Program-made: the position numbers and the translations under genes
Origin: Pseudooceanicola nanhaiensis DSM 18065
GTDB lineage: Bacteria > Pseudomonadota > Alphaproteobacteria > Rhodobacterales > Rhodobacteraceae
Length of the DNA stretch: 64,000 nucleotides
Reading direction: 5' to 3'
NCBI RefSeq assembly: GCF_000688295.1
Contig: NZ_JHZF01000011.1
Location: forward strand, 372,001 to 436,000
Notes under the pieces: generated by a model
What the model was told of the DNA's origin: nothing
The model's input: the letters and a program-made list of their open reading frames with translations, nothing else
Database searches by the model: none
In this document: positions 46,994-56,200 of the stretch, piece by piece
Numbering within the stretch: position 1 is the stretch's first letter
How the letters are laid out: each line of letters opens with the position of its first letter

Positions 46994-48178
46994 ATGACTT
47001 CAACCGAGAGCGCGTCTCGGACCGGGGAGGCTTTGTCCCCGGAGCAGGGCGCGAAGGCCGCGGTGGCCGAGTTCATCCGGGAGTTCAAGGGCTTCCGGGA
47101 CGACATTCAGACACGACTTGACCAACAGGAGGGCCGCATGAGCACGCTGGACCGCAAATCCCACCGGGCCACGCGCCCTGTCCTGGCCTCGGCCGCCGAG
47201 GCGGAGGCGCCGCACCAGAAGGCCTTCGGCGCCTATGTGCGCTCGGGCGAGGATGACGGCCTCCGCGGGCTGGAGCTCGAGGGCAAGGCGATGAGCACCG
47301 CGATGGCGGGCGACGGCGGGTATCTCGTCGATCCCGAGACCTCGGGGCGGATCCAGTCGACGCTGTCGGGCGGTGCCTCGATCCGGCAGATCGCCAATGT
47401 GGTCACGGTGGAGGCGACCTCCTACGACGTGCTGATCGACCACACCGACGTGGGCTCGGGCTGGTCGGGCGAGACGAGCGTGTCCGAGACCGGGACGCCG
47501 ACGATCGACCGCATCTCGATCCCGCTCTACGAGCTTTCCGCCCTGCCGAAGATCAGCCAGCGGCTGCTCGACGACAGCGCCTTCGACATCGAGGGTTGGC
47601 TGGCGGGCCGGATCGCCGACAAGTTCCTGCGGGCCGAGGCCTCGGCCTTCGTGACGGGCAACGGCTCGGACAAACCCACGGGCTTCCTGACGCACTCCAA
47701 GGTGGCCGATGGCGCCTGGGCCTGGGACAGCCTCGGCTACATCGTGACCGGGATGGACGGCGGCTTCGCCTCGGACGCGGGCGACGCGGTGATCGACCTC
47801 GTCTACGCGCTCGGCGCGCGGTATCGCGCGAACGGCACCTTCGTGATGAACTCGAAGACCGCGGGTGCGCTGCGCAAGCTGAAGGATGCGGACGGGCGCT
47901 ACATGTGGTCCGATGGCCTCCAGGCCGGGGAGCCGGCGCGTCTGCTCGGCTATCCGGTTCTGATCGCCGAGGACATGCCCGACATCGCGACGAACAGCTA
48001 CTCGGTGGCCTTCGGCGATTTCAACGCGGGCTACACCATCGCCGAGCGTCCGGACCTGCGCGTGCTGCGCGATCCGTTCAGCGCCAAGCCGCATGTCCTG
48101 TTCTACGCGACCAAGCGCGTCGGCGGCGACGTGAGCGATTTCGCGGCGATCAAGCTGCTGAAATTCGGCACCGCGTAA
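46994..48178 (+). CDS. GTA gene g5: major capsid protein
   Basis: The 394-residue protein is the HK97-fold major capsid protein (Orfg5). The N-terminal ~110 residues (FIREFKGFRDDIQTRLDQQEGRMS and following) look like the cleaved scaffold/delta domain, followed by the E-loop and P-domain pattern (MSTAMAGDGGYLVDPETSGRIQS, TSYDVLIDHTDVGSGWSGE, LSALPKISQRLLDDSAFDIEGWLAGRIADKF, GNGSDKPTGFL, MNSKTAGALRKLKDADGRYMW, DPFSAKPHVLFYATKRVGGDVSDFAAIKLLKFGTA). GAGGGG lies before ATG 46994. The most abundant GTA protein; a strong hairpin follows the stop by 11 bp. Confidence 0.96.
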   Translation: MTSTESASRTGEALSPEQGAKAAVAEFIREFKGFRDDIQTRLDQQEGRMSTLDRKSHRATRPVLASAAEAEAPHQKAFGAYVRSGEDDGLRGLELEGKAMSTAMAGDGGYLVDPETSGRIQSTLSGGASIRQIANVVTVEATSYDVLIDHTDVGSGWSGETSVSETGTPTIDRISIPLYELSALPKISQRLLDDSAFDIEGWLAGRIADKFLRAEASAFVTGNGSDKPTGFLTHSKVADGAWAWDSLGYIVTGMDGGFASDAGDAVIDLVYALGARYRANGTFVMNSKTAGALRKLKDADGRYMWSDGLQAGEPARLLGYPVLIAEDMPDIATNSYSVAFGDFNAGYTIAERPDLRVLRDPFSAKPHVLFYATKRVGGDVSDFAAIKLLKFGTA

Positions 48179-48189
48179 GCGGGGTCGAT

Positions 48190-48213
48190 GGGGCGGGCCT
48201 GACGGCCCGTCCC
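48190..48213 (+). promoter_or_regulatory. Strong hairpin 11 bp after the capsid gene stop
   Basis: GGGGCGGGCC (48190-48199) pairs with GGCCCGTCCC (48204-48213) around TGAC, 10 pairs with one G-U. No T-tract follows, so it is unlikely to be a full terminator. It may block 3'-5' decay of the capsid transcript or act as a partial terminator before g6, giving more capsid than connector protein. The rest of the 136-bp gap has shorter potential stems but no gene. Confidence 0.55.
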
Positions 48214-48314
48214 GGCGCGTGTCACCGACAGGCGTTGTCCAGCTGCTCCCTCCGTCGAGCAACGCGGGTGGCACGCGCCATCCGTCGGGGAGGGTCATCC
48301 GGTGAGAGGTCGAG

Positions 48315-48902
48315 ATGCTGAAAGAAGACACTGACATTCCCCTGGCCTCGCTTCCGGTCGAGGCGTTCAAGAGCCACCTCCGGCTGGGCACCGGCTTCGC
48401 CTCGGACGTGGTGCAGGACGAGGTGCTGGAGAGCTTCCTGCGCGCGGCCATGGCGGCCGTCGAGGCGCGGACCGGCAAGGCACTGATCGCGCGGGATTTC
48501 ACCTGGCGGATCGTGGGCTGGCGGCGGGGGGATGTGCAGGTGCTCCCCCTGGGGCCGGTGAGCGCGGTGAGCGCGGTGCGGCGGGTCTATGGCGACGGGA
48601 GCGAGGCGGTCGTGGAGGCCGGGCTCTACCGGCTGGTGCAGGATCTGCACGTGCCGCGGATCGAGAGCGCAGGCGCGATGCTGCCGACGATTCCGACGGG
48701 TGGGGCGGTGGAGATCGCCTTTACCGCGGGCTTCGGGGCCTGGGACGCGGTGCCCGCGGACCTCAGGCAGGCGGTGATGCTGCTGGCGGCGCATTACTAC
48801 GAATTCCGGGGCGAGACCGGGCTGGGCGAGGGGTGCATGCCGTTCGGCGTGTCTTCGCTGCTGGCGCGATACCGGAACCTCCGGTTGGGGATGGGGCAAT
48901 GA
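48315..48902 (+). CDS. GTA gene g6: head-tail connector protein
   Basis: The 195-residue protein (Orfg6) matches the connector family of GTA and SPP1 gp15-like phages that binds below the portal. It contains LPVEAFKSHLRLGTGFASDVVQDEVLESFLRAAMAAVEARTGKAL, VGWRRGDVQVLPLGPVSAVSAVRRVYGDGS and EIAFTAGFGAWDAVPADLRQAVMLLAAHYYEFRGE. ATG 48315 is used, with a GAGAGG tract upstream. Its stop overlaps the g7 start (ATGA). Confidence 0.9.
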   Translation: MLKEDTDIPLASLPVEAFKSHLRLGTGFASDVVQDEVLESFLRAAMAAVEARTGKALIARDFTWRIVGWRRGDVQVLPLGPVSAVSAVRRVYGDGSEAVVEAGLYRLVQDLHVPRIESAGAMLPTIPTGGAVEIAFTAGFGAWDAVPADLRQAVMLLAAHYYEFRGETGLGEGCMPFGVSSLLARYRNLRLGMGQ

Positions 48903-49234
48903 TGCCGCGTCTGAACCGGAAGCTGGCGCTCGAGGCGCCCGTCAGGGTCGCAGACGGGGCGGGCGGGTTCGTCGAGACCTGGGTGGCGCTCGGCGAGGTC
49001 TGGGCCGAGGTCATCGCCCGGTCGGGCCGGGTGCATGACGGCGGCGGGCTGCCGCTGGCGCAGACCAGCTACAAGGTGACCGTGCGCTCGGCCCCCGTGG
49101 GATCGGACGCGCGGCCCCTGCCGCAGCAGCGGTTCCGGGAGGGCGCGCGGGTGTTCCGGATCGAGACGGTGGCGGACCGCGACCTCGCGGGGGCCTATCT
49201 CACCTGCTTCGTGCGCGAGGAGGCGCTGACATGA
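48899..49234 (+). CDS. GTA gene g7: head closure protein
   Basis: The 111-residue product (Orfg7) is a head closure/adaptor protein, with MMPRLNRKLALEAPVRVADGAGGFVETWVALGEVWAEV and QTSYKVTVRSAPVG in the SPP1 gp16-like pattern. Its ATG overlaps the g6 stop by four bases (ATGA), and its own stop overlaps the g8 start the same way. It fits between connector g6 and g8 in canonical order. The function is inferred from RcGTA order. Confidence 0.85.
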   Translation: MMPRLNRKLALEAPVRVADGAGGFVETWVALGEVWAEVIARSGRVHDGGGLPLAQTSYKVTVRSAPVGSDARPLPQQRFREGARVFRIETVADRDLAGAYLTCFVREEALT

Positions 49235-49641
49235 GCTACGCGGTATCCTCGGCCTTGCAGAAGGCGGTTTTCACGACGCTCACGGGGGATGCGGCGCTGG
49301 CCGCGCTCGTGGGCACGGCGATCTTCGACGCGCCGCCCTCGGGGACGGTGCCGACCACCTACGTGACGCTCGGTCCGGAGGAGGTGCGGGACCTCTCGGA
49401 CAAGTCGGGACATGGGGCACGGCACGATTTCTCGGTTTCGGTGGTGACCGATGCGGACGGGTTCCAGGCGGCGAAGGACGTGGCGGGCGCCGTGTCGGAC
49501 GCGCTGATGGCGGGCCTTCCGGCGCTGGAGCGCGGGCGGGTGATCACGCTGAATTTCCTCAAGGCACGCGCCCGGCGCGAGGAGGCGGGACAGATCCGGC
49601 GGATCGACCTGACCTTCCGCGCGCGGGTGCATGACGACTGA
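49231..49641 (+). CDS. GTA gene g8: tail terminator/DUF3168 family protein
   Basis: The 136-residue protein (Orfg8) belongs to the DUF3168 family, which corresponds to the tail-terminator/neck component. AALVGTAIFDAPPSGTVPTTYVTLGPEEVRDLSDKSGHGARHDFSVSVVT and the C-terminal RREEAGQIRRIDLTFRARVHDD are the family landmarks. It overlaps g7 by ATGA and precedes g9 by 17 bp. Confidence 0.9.
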   Translation: MSYAVSSALQKAVFTTLTGDAALAALVGTAIFDAPPSGTVPTTYVTLGPEEVRDLSDKSGHGARHDFSVSVVTDADGFQAAKDVAGAVSDALMAGLPALERGRVITLNFLKARARREEAGQIRRIDLTFRARVHDD

Positions 49642-49658
49642 TAGCTAGGAGCAGGCAG

Positions 49659-50072
49659 ATGGCGGCACAGAACGGCAAGGATCTGTTGATCAAGGTGGAC
49701 ATGAACGATGCCGGGTCCTTCGAGACCCTCGCGGGGCTTCGCGCCACGCGGATCTCGTTCAACGCGGAGAGCGTGGACGTGACGAGCCTCGAGAGCCAGG
49801 GGGGCTGGCGGGAGCTGCTGGCGGGCGCGGGCGTGCGCTCGGCCGCGATCTCGGGGGCGGGGGTGTTCAAGGACGCCTCGAGCGACGAGCGGGCGCGGCA
49901 GATCTTCTTCGACGGGGACTGCCCGGATTTCCAGGTGATCATCCCGGATTTCGGCGTGGTCGAGGGGAAGTTCCAGGTGACGGCGATCGAATACGCGGGC
50001 GCGCATGACGGGGAGGCGACCTACGAGATGTCGATGGCGTCGGCCGGCGCGCTGACCTTCACGGCGCTCTGA
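49659..50072 (+). CDS. GTA gene g9: major tail protein
   Basis: The 137-residue protein is the phage major tail tube protein of the TP901-1 family (Orfg9): MAAQNGKDLLIKVDMNDAGSFETLAGLRATRISFNAESVDVTSLESQGGWRELLAGAGVRSAAISGAGVF. TVDVT-type strands and the GAGVFKDAS turn fit a beta-barrel tail tube. The stop codon overlaps the g10 start by one base (TGATG). A GGAG site lies upstream of the ATG. Confidence 0.93.
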   Translation: MAAQNGKDLLIKVDMNDAGSFETLAGLRATRISFNAESVDVTSLESQGGWRELLAGAGVRSAAISGAGVFKDASSDERARQIFFDGDCPDFQVIIPDFGVVEGKFQVTAIEYAGAHDGEATYEMSMASAGALTFTAL

Positions 50073-50386
50073 TGGGCAATCCGTATCACGGCGAGGTGGC
50101 GCTGGTGCTGAACGGCGAGCGGGTCGTGATGCGGCTGACGCTCGGCGCGCTGGCGGAGCTGGAGGCGACGCTCGGGGAGGACACGCTGGTGGCGCTGGTC
50201 GAGCGGTTCGAGAGCGGCTCGTTCTCCTCGCGCGACGTGATGGCCTTGATCGTGGCGGGCCTCAGGGGCGGCGGCTGGCGGGGCCGGGCGGAGGACCTGC
50301 TGAGCGCCGAGATCGAGGGCGGGCCGATGGCGGCGGCGCGGGCGGCGGCGGAGCTTCTGGCGCGCGCCTTTGCGGTGCCGGGATGA
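50072..50386 (+). CDS. GTA gene g10: GTA-gp10 family protein
   Basis: The 104-residue product is the GTA-gp10 family protein: NPYHGEVALVLNGERVVMRLTLGALAELEATLGEDTLVALVERFESGSFSSRDVMALIVAGLRGGGWRG. It lies where tail assembly chaperones are found in siphophages. It overlaps g9 by one base and g10.1 by four. Confidence 0.88.
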   Translation: MGNPYHGEVALVLNGERVVMRLTLGALAELEATLGEDTLVALVERFESGSFSSRDVMALIVAGLRGGGWRGRAEDLLSAEIEGGPMAAARAAAELLARAFAVPG

Positions 50387-50580
50387 GCCGGTTCGACTGG
50401 CCGGTGCTGATGGCGGCAGGCATCCGCGGGCTGGGGCTCAGGCCGGAGGAGTTCTGGCGGCTGACGCCGGCCGAGCTGCGGCTGATGCTGGGCGAGGGCG
50501 GGCAGGGCGCGCCGATGCGGCGGGCGGGGCTGGACGCGCTGCTCGCGGCCTATCCGGACAAGGAGACGGGTGATGGATGA
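50383..50580 (+). CDS. GTA gene g10.1: tail assembly chaperone-like small protein
   Basis: The 65-residue protein (FDWPVLMAAGIRGLGLRPEEFWRLTPAELRLMLGEG) is the small g10.1 product, related to phage tail assembly chaperones. In lambda-like phages the second chaperone domain arises by a frameshift; here it is a separate reading frame that overlaps g10 by ATGA. It also overlaps the g11 start by 8 bp. Confidence 0.85.
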   Translation: MSRFDWPVLMAAGIRGLGLRPEEFWRLTPAELRLMLGEGGQGAPMRRAGLDALLAAYPDKETGDG

Positions 50581-51232
50581 GATCGGGAACCTCGAGGCGC
50601 TGGAGACCCAGGCGGAGGCCTTGACGCTGACGCTGGGGGCGAGCGCCGACATGGCGGCGAGCTTCGACGCGGAGTTGCGGCGGGTCCGCGCCTCGATGGG
50701 CGAGGCGGGGAAGGATGTCGCGACGCTGGAGCGCGGGTTGAGCCGGGGGCTCAGGCGGGCGTTCGACGGGGTGATGTTCGACGGAATGAAGCTGTCGGAT
50801 GCGCTCCGGACGATGGCGCGGAGCATGGTGGGCACGGCCTATTCCGCCGCCGCCCGGCCCGTGGCACGGCATTTCGGCGGGCTGATCGCGGGCGGTGTCG
50901 GGGCGATGGTGCAGGAGGTTCTGCCCTTCGCGCACGGGGCGCCGTTTTCTCAGGGGCGGGTGATGCCGTTTGCCAATGGCGGGATCGTCAGCGGCCCGGT
51001 GCGGTTCCCGATGCGGGGTGGCACGGGGCTCATGGGCGAGGCCGGGCCGGAGGCGATCATGCCGCTGTCACGCGGCCCGGACGGGCGGCTCGGGGTGCGC
51101 TCGAAGGGCGGGCGCGCGGTGAGCGTGGTGATGCATGTGCAGACACCCGACGTGCAGGGCTTCCAACGGTCGCAGAGCCAGATCGCGGCGCAGATGGGGC
51201 GGGCGCTCTCGCGCGGGCAGCGGAACCGGTAG
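50573..51232 (+). CDS. GTA gene g11: short tail tape measure protein
   Basis: The 219-residue protein (Orfg11) is the tape measure component: LEALETQAEALTLTLGASADMAASFDAELRRVRASMGEAGKDVATLERGLSRGLRRAFDGVMFDGMKLSDALRTMARSM is helical, followed by a Gly-rich middle (GGIVSGPVRFPMRGGTGLMGEAGPEAIMPL). Tape measure length sets tail length; the small size fits the short tail of GTA particles. AGGAG lies upstream of ATG 50573. Confidence 0.9.
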   Translation: MDEIGNLEALETQAEALTLTLGASADMAASFDAELRRVRASMGEAGKDVATLERGLSRGLRRAFDGVMFDGMKLSDALRTMARSMVGTAYSAAARPVARHFGGLIAGGVGAMVQEVLPFAHGAPFSQGRVMPFANGGIVSGPVRFPMRGGTGLMGEAGPEAIMPLSRGPDGRLGVRSKGGRAVSVVMHVQTPDVQGFQRSQSQIAAQMGRALSRGQRNR

Positions 51233-51241
51233 GAGGCAGCG

Positions 51242-51874
51242 ATGAATTTTCACGAGGTGCGGTTTCCGGCGAGCCTGTCCTTCGGCTCGGTCGGCGGGCC
51301 GGAGCGGCGGACGGACGTGGTGACGCTCGCGAACGGGTTCGAGGAGCGGAACACGCCCTGGGCCCATTCGCGCAGGCGCTACGATGCCGGGGTGGCGATG
51401 CGCTCGCTCGATGATGTGGAGGCGCTGATCGCCTTCTTCGAGGCGCGGCAGGGGCAGCTCTACGGGTTCCGCTGGAAGGACTGGTCGGATTTCAAATCCT
51501 GCCGGGCGACGGCGGAGGTGGCCTTCGACGACCAGGTGATCGCGACCGGGGACGGGGCGACGGACGAATGGCAGCTCGCCAAGCGCTACCGGTCGGGCGA
51601 ACAGACCTACCTGCGGCCGGTGACGAAGCCGGTGGCGGGGACGGTACGCGTGGGCGTCGGTGGCGACGAGCTGCAGGAGGGGCTGCATTACGAGGTCGAC
51701 AGCGCGACCGGGCTGATCGTCTTCGCCGAGGTGCCGGCGGAGGGGGACGAGATCACCGCGGGGTTCGAGTTCGACGTGCCGGTGCGCTTCGACACGGACC
51801 TGATCCAGGTCTCCGTGGCCTCGTTCCGGGCGGGCGACGTGCCGAGCGTGCCGATCGTGGAGGTGCGGGTATGA
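51242..51874 (+). CDS. GTA gene g12: distal tail protein (DUF2460)
   Basis: The 210-residue protein (Orfg12) is DUF2460, the distal tail protein of GTA-type tails: MNFHEVRFPASLSFGSVGGPERRTDVVTLANGFEERNTPWAHSRRRYDAGVAMRSLDDVEALIAFFEARQGQLYGFRWKDWSDFKSC. AGGAGG lies upstream of ATG 51242. Its stop overlaps the g13 start (ATGA). Confidence 0.93.
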   Translation: MNFHEVRFPASLSFGSVGGPERRTDVVTLANGFEERNTPWAHSRRRYDAGVAMRSLDDVEALIAFFEARQGQLYGFRWKDWSDFKSCRATAEVAFDDQVIATGDGATDEWQLAKRYRSGEQTYLRPVTKPVAGTVRVGVGGDELQEGLHYEVDSATGLIVFAEVPAEGDEITAGFEFDVPVRFDTDLIQVSVASFRAGDVPSVPIVEVRV

Positions 51875-52755
51875 GCTTCGATGCGGGGCTGAAGGCGCAT
51901 CTGGCGACGGGGGCGACCTCGGTCTGCCATGCCTGGCGGATCGCGCGGGGCGACGGGGTGGTGATGGGGTTCACCGACCATGACCGGGAGCTGCGGTTCG
52001 ATGGCGTTGTGTTCCGCGCCGACAGCGGGCTGAGCGCGCTGGCGCTGCAGCAGGGCACGGGGCTTTCGGTCGACAACACCGAGGCGGTCGGCGCGCTTTC
52101 GGACGGGGCGATCCGCGAGACCGACATCGAGGCCGGGCGGTTCGACGGGGCCGAGCTGACGGCGTGGCTGGTGAACTGGGCGGCGGTGGACGAGCGGCAG
52201 GTGGTCTTCCGCGGCACGCTGGGCGAGATCCGGCGGGCCGGCGGTGCATTCCGGGCGGAGCTGCGCGGGCTGACGGAGGCGCTGAACCGGCCCGCGGGGC
52301 GGGTGTATCAGAAGCCGTGCCCGGCGGTGCTGGGGGATGGGGCCTGCAAGGTGGACCTGTCGCAGCCCGGCTATGTGGCCGAGCGGGCGCTCGAGGCGGT
52401 CGAGGACGGGCAGAAATTCACCTTCGACGCGCTGGCCGGGTTCGATTTCGGCTGGTTCCAGCGTGGCCGTCTGACGGTGCTGAGCGGAGCGGCCGCGGGG
52501 CTGGTCGGGACGGTGAAGCGGGACCGGTTCCTCGAGGGCGGTCGGGTGGTCGAGCTCTGGGAGCCGCTGCGCGCGCCGATCGTGGCGGGCGACATCGTCC
52601 GGCTGGAGGCCGGGTGCGACAAGCGCTTCGAGACCTGCCGACTGAAGTTCGACAACGTGCTGAATTTCCGGGGTTTCCCGGACATCCCCGGCGAGGACTG
52701 GCAGATGGCGCTGCCGGTCCGTTCGGGCGAGACATCCGGGGGGAGCCGGCGATGA
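51871..52755 (+). CDS. GTA gene g13: baseplate hub protein with Fe-S cysteines (DUF2163)
   Basis: The 294-residue protein (Orfg13, DUF2163) forms the hub around which the megatron assembles. Cysteines at about 150, 159, 249 and 256 (QKPCPAVLGDGACKVD and GCDKRFETCRLKF) are the four ligands expected for the iron-sulfur cluster reported in the RcGTA structure. GTDHDRELRFDGVVF-like GFTDHDRELRFDGVVF is near residue 35. It overlaps g12 (ATGA) and ends 2 bp inside g14's start (ATG 52752). Confidence 0.93.
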   Translation: MSFDAGLKAHLATGATSVCHAWRIARGDGVVMGFTDHDRELRFDGVVFRADSGLSALALQQGTGLSVDNTEAVGALSDGAIRETDIEAGRFDGAELTAWLVNWAAVDERQVVFRGTLGEIRRAGGAFRAELRGLTEALNRPAGRVYQKPCPAVLGDGACKVDLSQPGYVAERALEAVEDGQKFTFDALAGFDFGWFQRGRLTVLSGAAAGLVGTVKRDRFLEGGRVVELWEPLRAPIVAGDIVRLEAGCDKRFETCRLKFDNVLNFRGFPDIPGEDWQMALPVRSGETSGGSRR

Positions 52756-53189
52756 CGGGCGAAAGGATCGCGCATGCGGCGCGCGGCTGGATCGGGACGC
52801 CCTACCGGCACCAGGCCTCGGTCAAGGGGGCGGGGACGGATTGCCTCGGACTTCTGAGGGGGGTCTGGCGCGAGGTGCTGGGCGCGGAGCCCGAGCCGGT
52901 CCCCGCCTACACCTGCGACTGGGCCGAACCCGGACGCGAGGAGCTTCTGTGGGAGGCGGCGCTGAGGCATCTCGTGGTGAAGCCGCGAGCGGCCGAGGCG
53001 CCCGGCGACGTGCTGCTCTTCCGGATGCGGGACGGCGGGGTCGCGAAGCACCTCGGGCTTGCCGGACGTGTCGGGGCGGGGGCGAGCTTCATCCACGCCT
53101 ATTCCGGGCACGCGGTGGTCGAAAGCCCGCTGAGCCTGCCCTGGCGCCGGCGGATCGTGGCCCGGTTCGCCTTTCCGCCGATTGATTGA
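52752..53189 (+). CDS. GTA gene g14: NlpC/P60 cell-wall peptidase
   Basis: The 145-residue protein (Orfg14) is an NlpC/P60 hydrolase that opens peptidoglycan during delivery or release. The catalytic Cys is in GTDCLGLLRGVWRE (about residue 31), and the His in VAKHLGLAG (about 99). The family order RIAHAARGWIGTPYRHQASVKGAGTDCLGL is complete. It overlaps g13 by 4 bp (ATGA) and is followed 15 bp later by g15. Confidence 0.93.
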   Translation: MTGERIAHAARGWIGTPYRHQASVKGAGTDCLGLLRGVWREVLGAEPEPVPAYTCDWAEPGREELLWEAALRHLVVKPRAAEAPGDVLLFRMRDGGVAKHLGLAGRVGAGASFIHAYSGHAVVESPLSLPWRRRIVARFAFPPID

Positions 53190-53204
53190 TCCCGGAGGAT
53201 TCAG

Positions 53205-56200
53205 ATGGCAACGATCATACTCTCCGCGGTCGGGGCGGCCGTGGGTTCATCCATCGGCGGCTCCGTCGTGGGGCTTTCGACGGCGGCGGTCGGGCGTTTC
53301 GCAGGGGCGACGCTGGGGCGGCTCATCGACCAGCGGCTGCTCGGCCAGGGGTCGGACGTGGTCGAGAGCGGGCGGGTCGACCGCTTCCGCCTGACCGGCG
53401 CCGGAGAGGGCGACCCGGTGGCGCGGCTCTATGGGCGGATGCGGCTGCCGGGACAGGTGATCTGGGCCTCGCAATTCGAGGAGATCGTGACCGTCTCGGG
53501 CGGCGGCAAGGGCGGGCCGCGGGCGCCCGAGACGCGCAGCCATGCCTACCGGGTGAGCCTGGCCGTGGCGCTCTGCGAGGGCGCGATCTCGGGCATCGGG
53601 CGGATCTGGGCGGACGGCGTCGAGATCGCGCAGGATACGCTCGGCCTGCGGGTCTACCATGGCACGGAGGATCAGCTGCCCGATCCGAAGATCGAGGCGG
53701 TGGAGGGCGCGGGCCGGGCGCCGGCCTACCGCGGCACGGCCTATGTCGTCTTCGAGGACCTGGCGCTTGCGCCCTTCGGCAACCGTGTGCCGCAATTCGC
53801 GATCGAGACGATCCGGCCCGCGCCCGCGGACGAGCCCGTCGGGGCCTTCTCGCCCGCGCGGGCGGTGCGGGCGGTCGCGATGCTGCCGGGCTGCGGGGAA
53901 TACGCGCTGGCCACGACGCCGGTCAGCTTCGACGAGGGCCACGGGCGGGTGCGGATGGCGAATGTCCACACCGCCTCGGGCAAGAGCGATTTCACGACGG
54001 CGCTGGACCAGATGGACGCGAGCCTTGTCGCCTGCGAGGGCGTCTCGCTGGTGGTGAGCTGGTTCGGCAATGATCTGCGCTGCGGGGCCTGCGAGGTCCG
54101 GCCGCGGGTGGAGCAGACGCTGGCCGACGGACGCGGGATGCCCTGGCAGGTCGCCGGGCTGAGCCGTGCGGCGGCGGGCGAGGTCGGCCGCGACGGGGAC
54201 GACCGCCCGGTCTATGGCGGCACGCCCGCCGATGCCTCGGTGATCGAGGCGATCCGCGAGCTGAATGCGCGCGGCAAGAGGGTGATGTTCTATCCCTTCG
54301 TGCTGATGGAGCAGATGGCGGGCAACGGCCTGCCCGACCCGTGGAGCGCGGCAGGCAACCAGCCGGTCCTGCCGTGGCGCGGGCGGATCACCTGCTCGGT
54401 CGCGCCGGGGCGGGAGGGCTCTCCGGACGGGACCGCGACGGCGGCGGCGGAGGTGGCGGCCTTCTTCGGCACGGCGGCGGCCGCGGATTTCAGCCTTGCG
54501 GGCGGCGTCGGCTACACCGGCCCGGCGGAGTGGCGATTCCGCCGGTTCATCCTGCATTGCGCGGCGCTCTGCGCGGCGGCGGGCGGAGTGGATGCGTTCT
54601 GCATCGGCTCGGAGATGCGGGGGCTCACCCAGGTCCGGGGGCCGGGGAACAGCTTCCCGGCGGTGGCCGCGCTGCGCGATCTGGCGGCGGAGGTCCGCGC
54701 GCTGCTGCCGGATGCGAAGATCGGCTATGCCGCGGATTGGAGCGAGTATTTCGGCCATCACCCGCAGGACGGGTCGGGCGATGTGTTCTTCCATCTCGAT
54801 CCGCTCTGGGCCGACGACACGATCGATTTCGTGGGGATCGACAATTACATGCCGCTGTCGGACTGGCGCGAGGGGGACGATCACGCCGATGCGGCCTGGG
54901 GCTCGGTCTACGACCCCGATTACCTGGCCTCGAACGTGGAGGGCGGAGAGGGCTACGCGTGGTATTATCACTCGCCCGAGGCGGAAGCGGCGCAGATCCG
55001 CACGCCCATCGAGGATGGGGCCCATGGCGAGGATTGGGTCTTCCGCTACAAGGACGTGCGCAACTGGTGGGCCAATGCGCATCACGACCGGATCGGCGGC
55101 GTGCGGCAGGCCGGGGCGACGGACTGGATGCCGGGCATGAAGCCCGTCTGGTTCACGGAACTGGGCTGCCCCGCGGTCGACAAGGGCACCAACCAGCCCA
55201 ACGTCTTCCACGATCCCAAATCCTCGGAGAGCTTCCTGCCGCGCCATTCGACCGGCCGACGGGACGAGGTGATCCAAGCGCGCTATCTCGAGGTGATGCA
55301 CCGCTACTGGAGCGATCCGGCGCACAACCCGGTGTCTCCGGTCTATGGCGGCCGGATGCTGGACCTCGACCGGATGCATGTCTGGGCCTGGGATGCGCGA
55401 CCGTTTCCCGCCTTCCCCAGCACCGAGGAGGCCTGGAGCGACGGGGCGAACTACCGCGTCGGGCACTGGATCACGGGGCGTGCCTCGGGGCGCGGGCTCG
55501 ATTCGCTGGTCTCGGAGATCTGCCGGGAGGCGGGGCTGGAGGACGTGGACGTCTCGGACCTGCACGGCCATGTCAGCGGCTACGCGGTGGAGGAGGTCGG
55601 CGCGGCGCGGGGCGCGCTTCAGCCGCTGATGCTGCGCCATGGTTTCGACGCGGTGGAACGCGACGGCGCGCTGCGCTTCGTGATGCGGGACGGGCGGGCG
55701 GATGCGGATCTGGGCGAGGCCGACCTGGCCGTGACCGATGAGCTCGAGGGAAGGATCGAGGAGACCCGCGCCGGGCAGGCCGAGATGGCGGGACGGGTGC
55801 GGCTGCGTTTCGTGCAGGCGGATGCGGAATTCGCGGTGGTCGCGGAAGAGGCGGTGATGCCCGACCAGGCGAGCCGCGGCGTGGCGACCTCCGAGATGGC
55901 TCTGGCGATGACGCGGGGCGAGGGGCGGCAGGTGCTGGAGCGCTGGCTGACCGAGGCGCGGGTGGCGCGGGACACGGTGCGGCTGGCCCTGCCGCCGTCG
56001 CGGCGGGACCTGGGCGCGGGGGACGTCCTGAGGCTTCCGGTGGCGGATGGCGCGGGGCTCTTCCGGGTGGACGGGGTGGAGCAGGCAGCGCATCAGATCG
56101 TCGAGGCCGTGCGGATCGAACCCGAGACCTACCGGCCCGTCGACATGGCGGAGGACGAGGTCGCGCTCAGCCGCTTCGTTCCGCCGGTGCCGGTTCTGCC

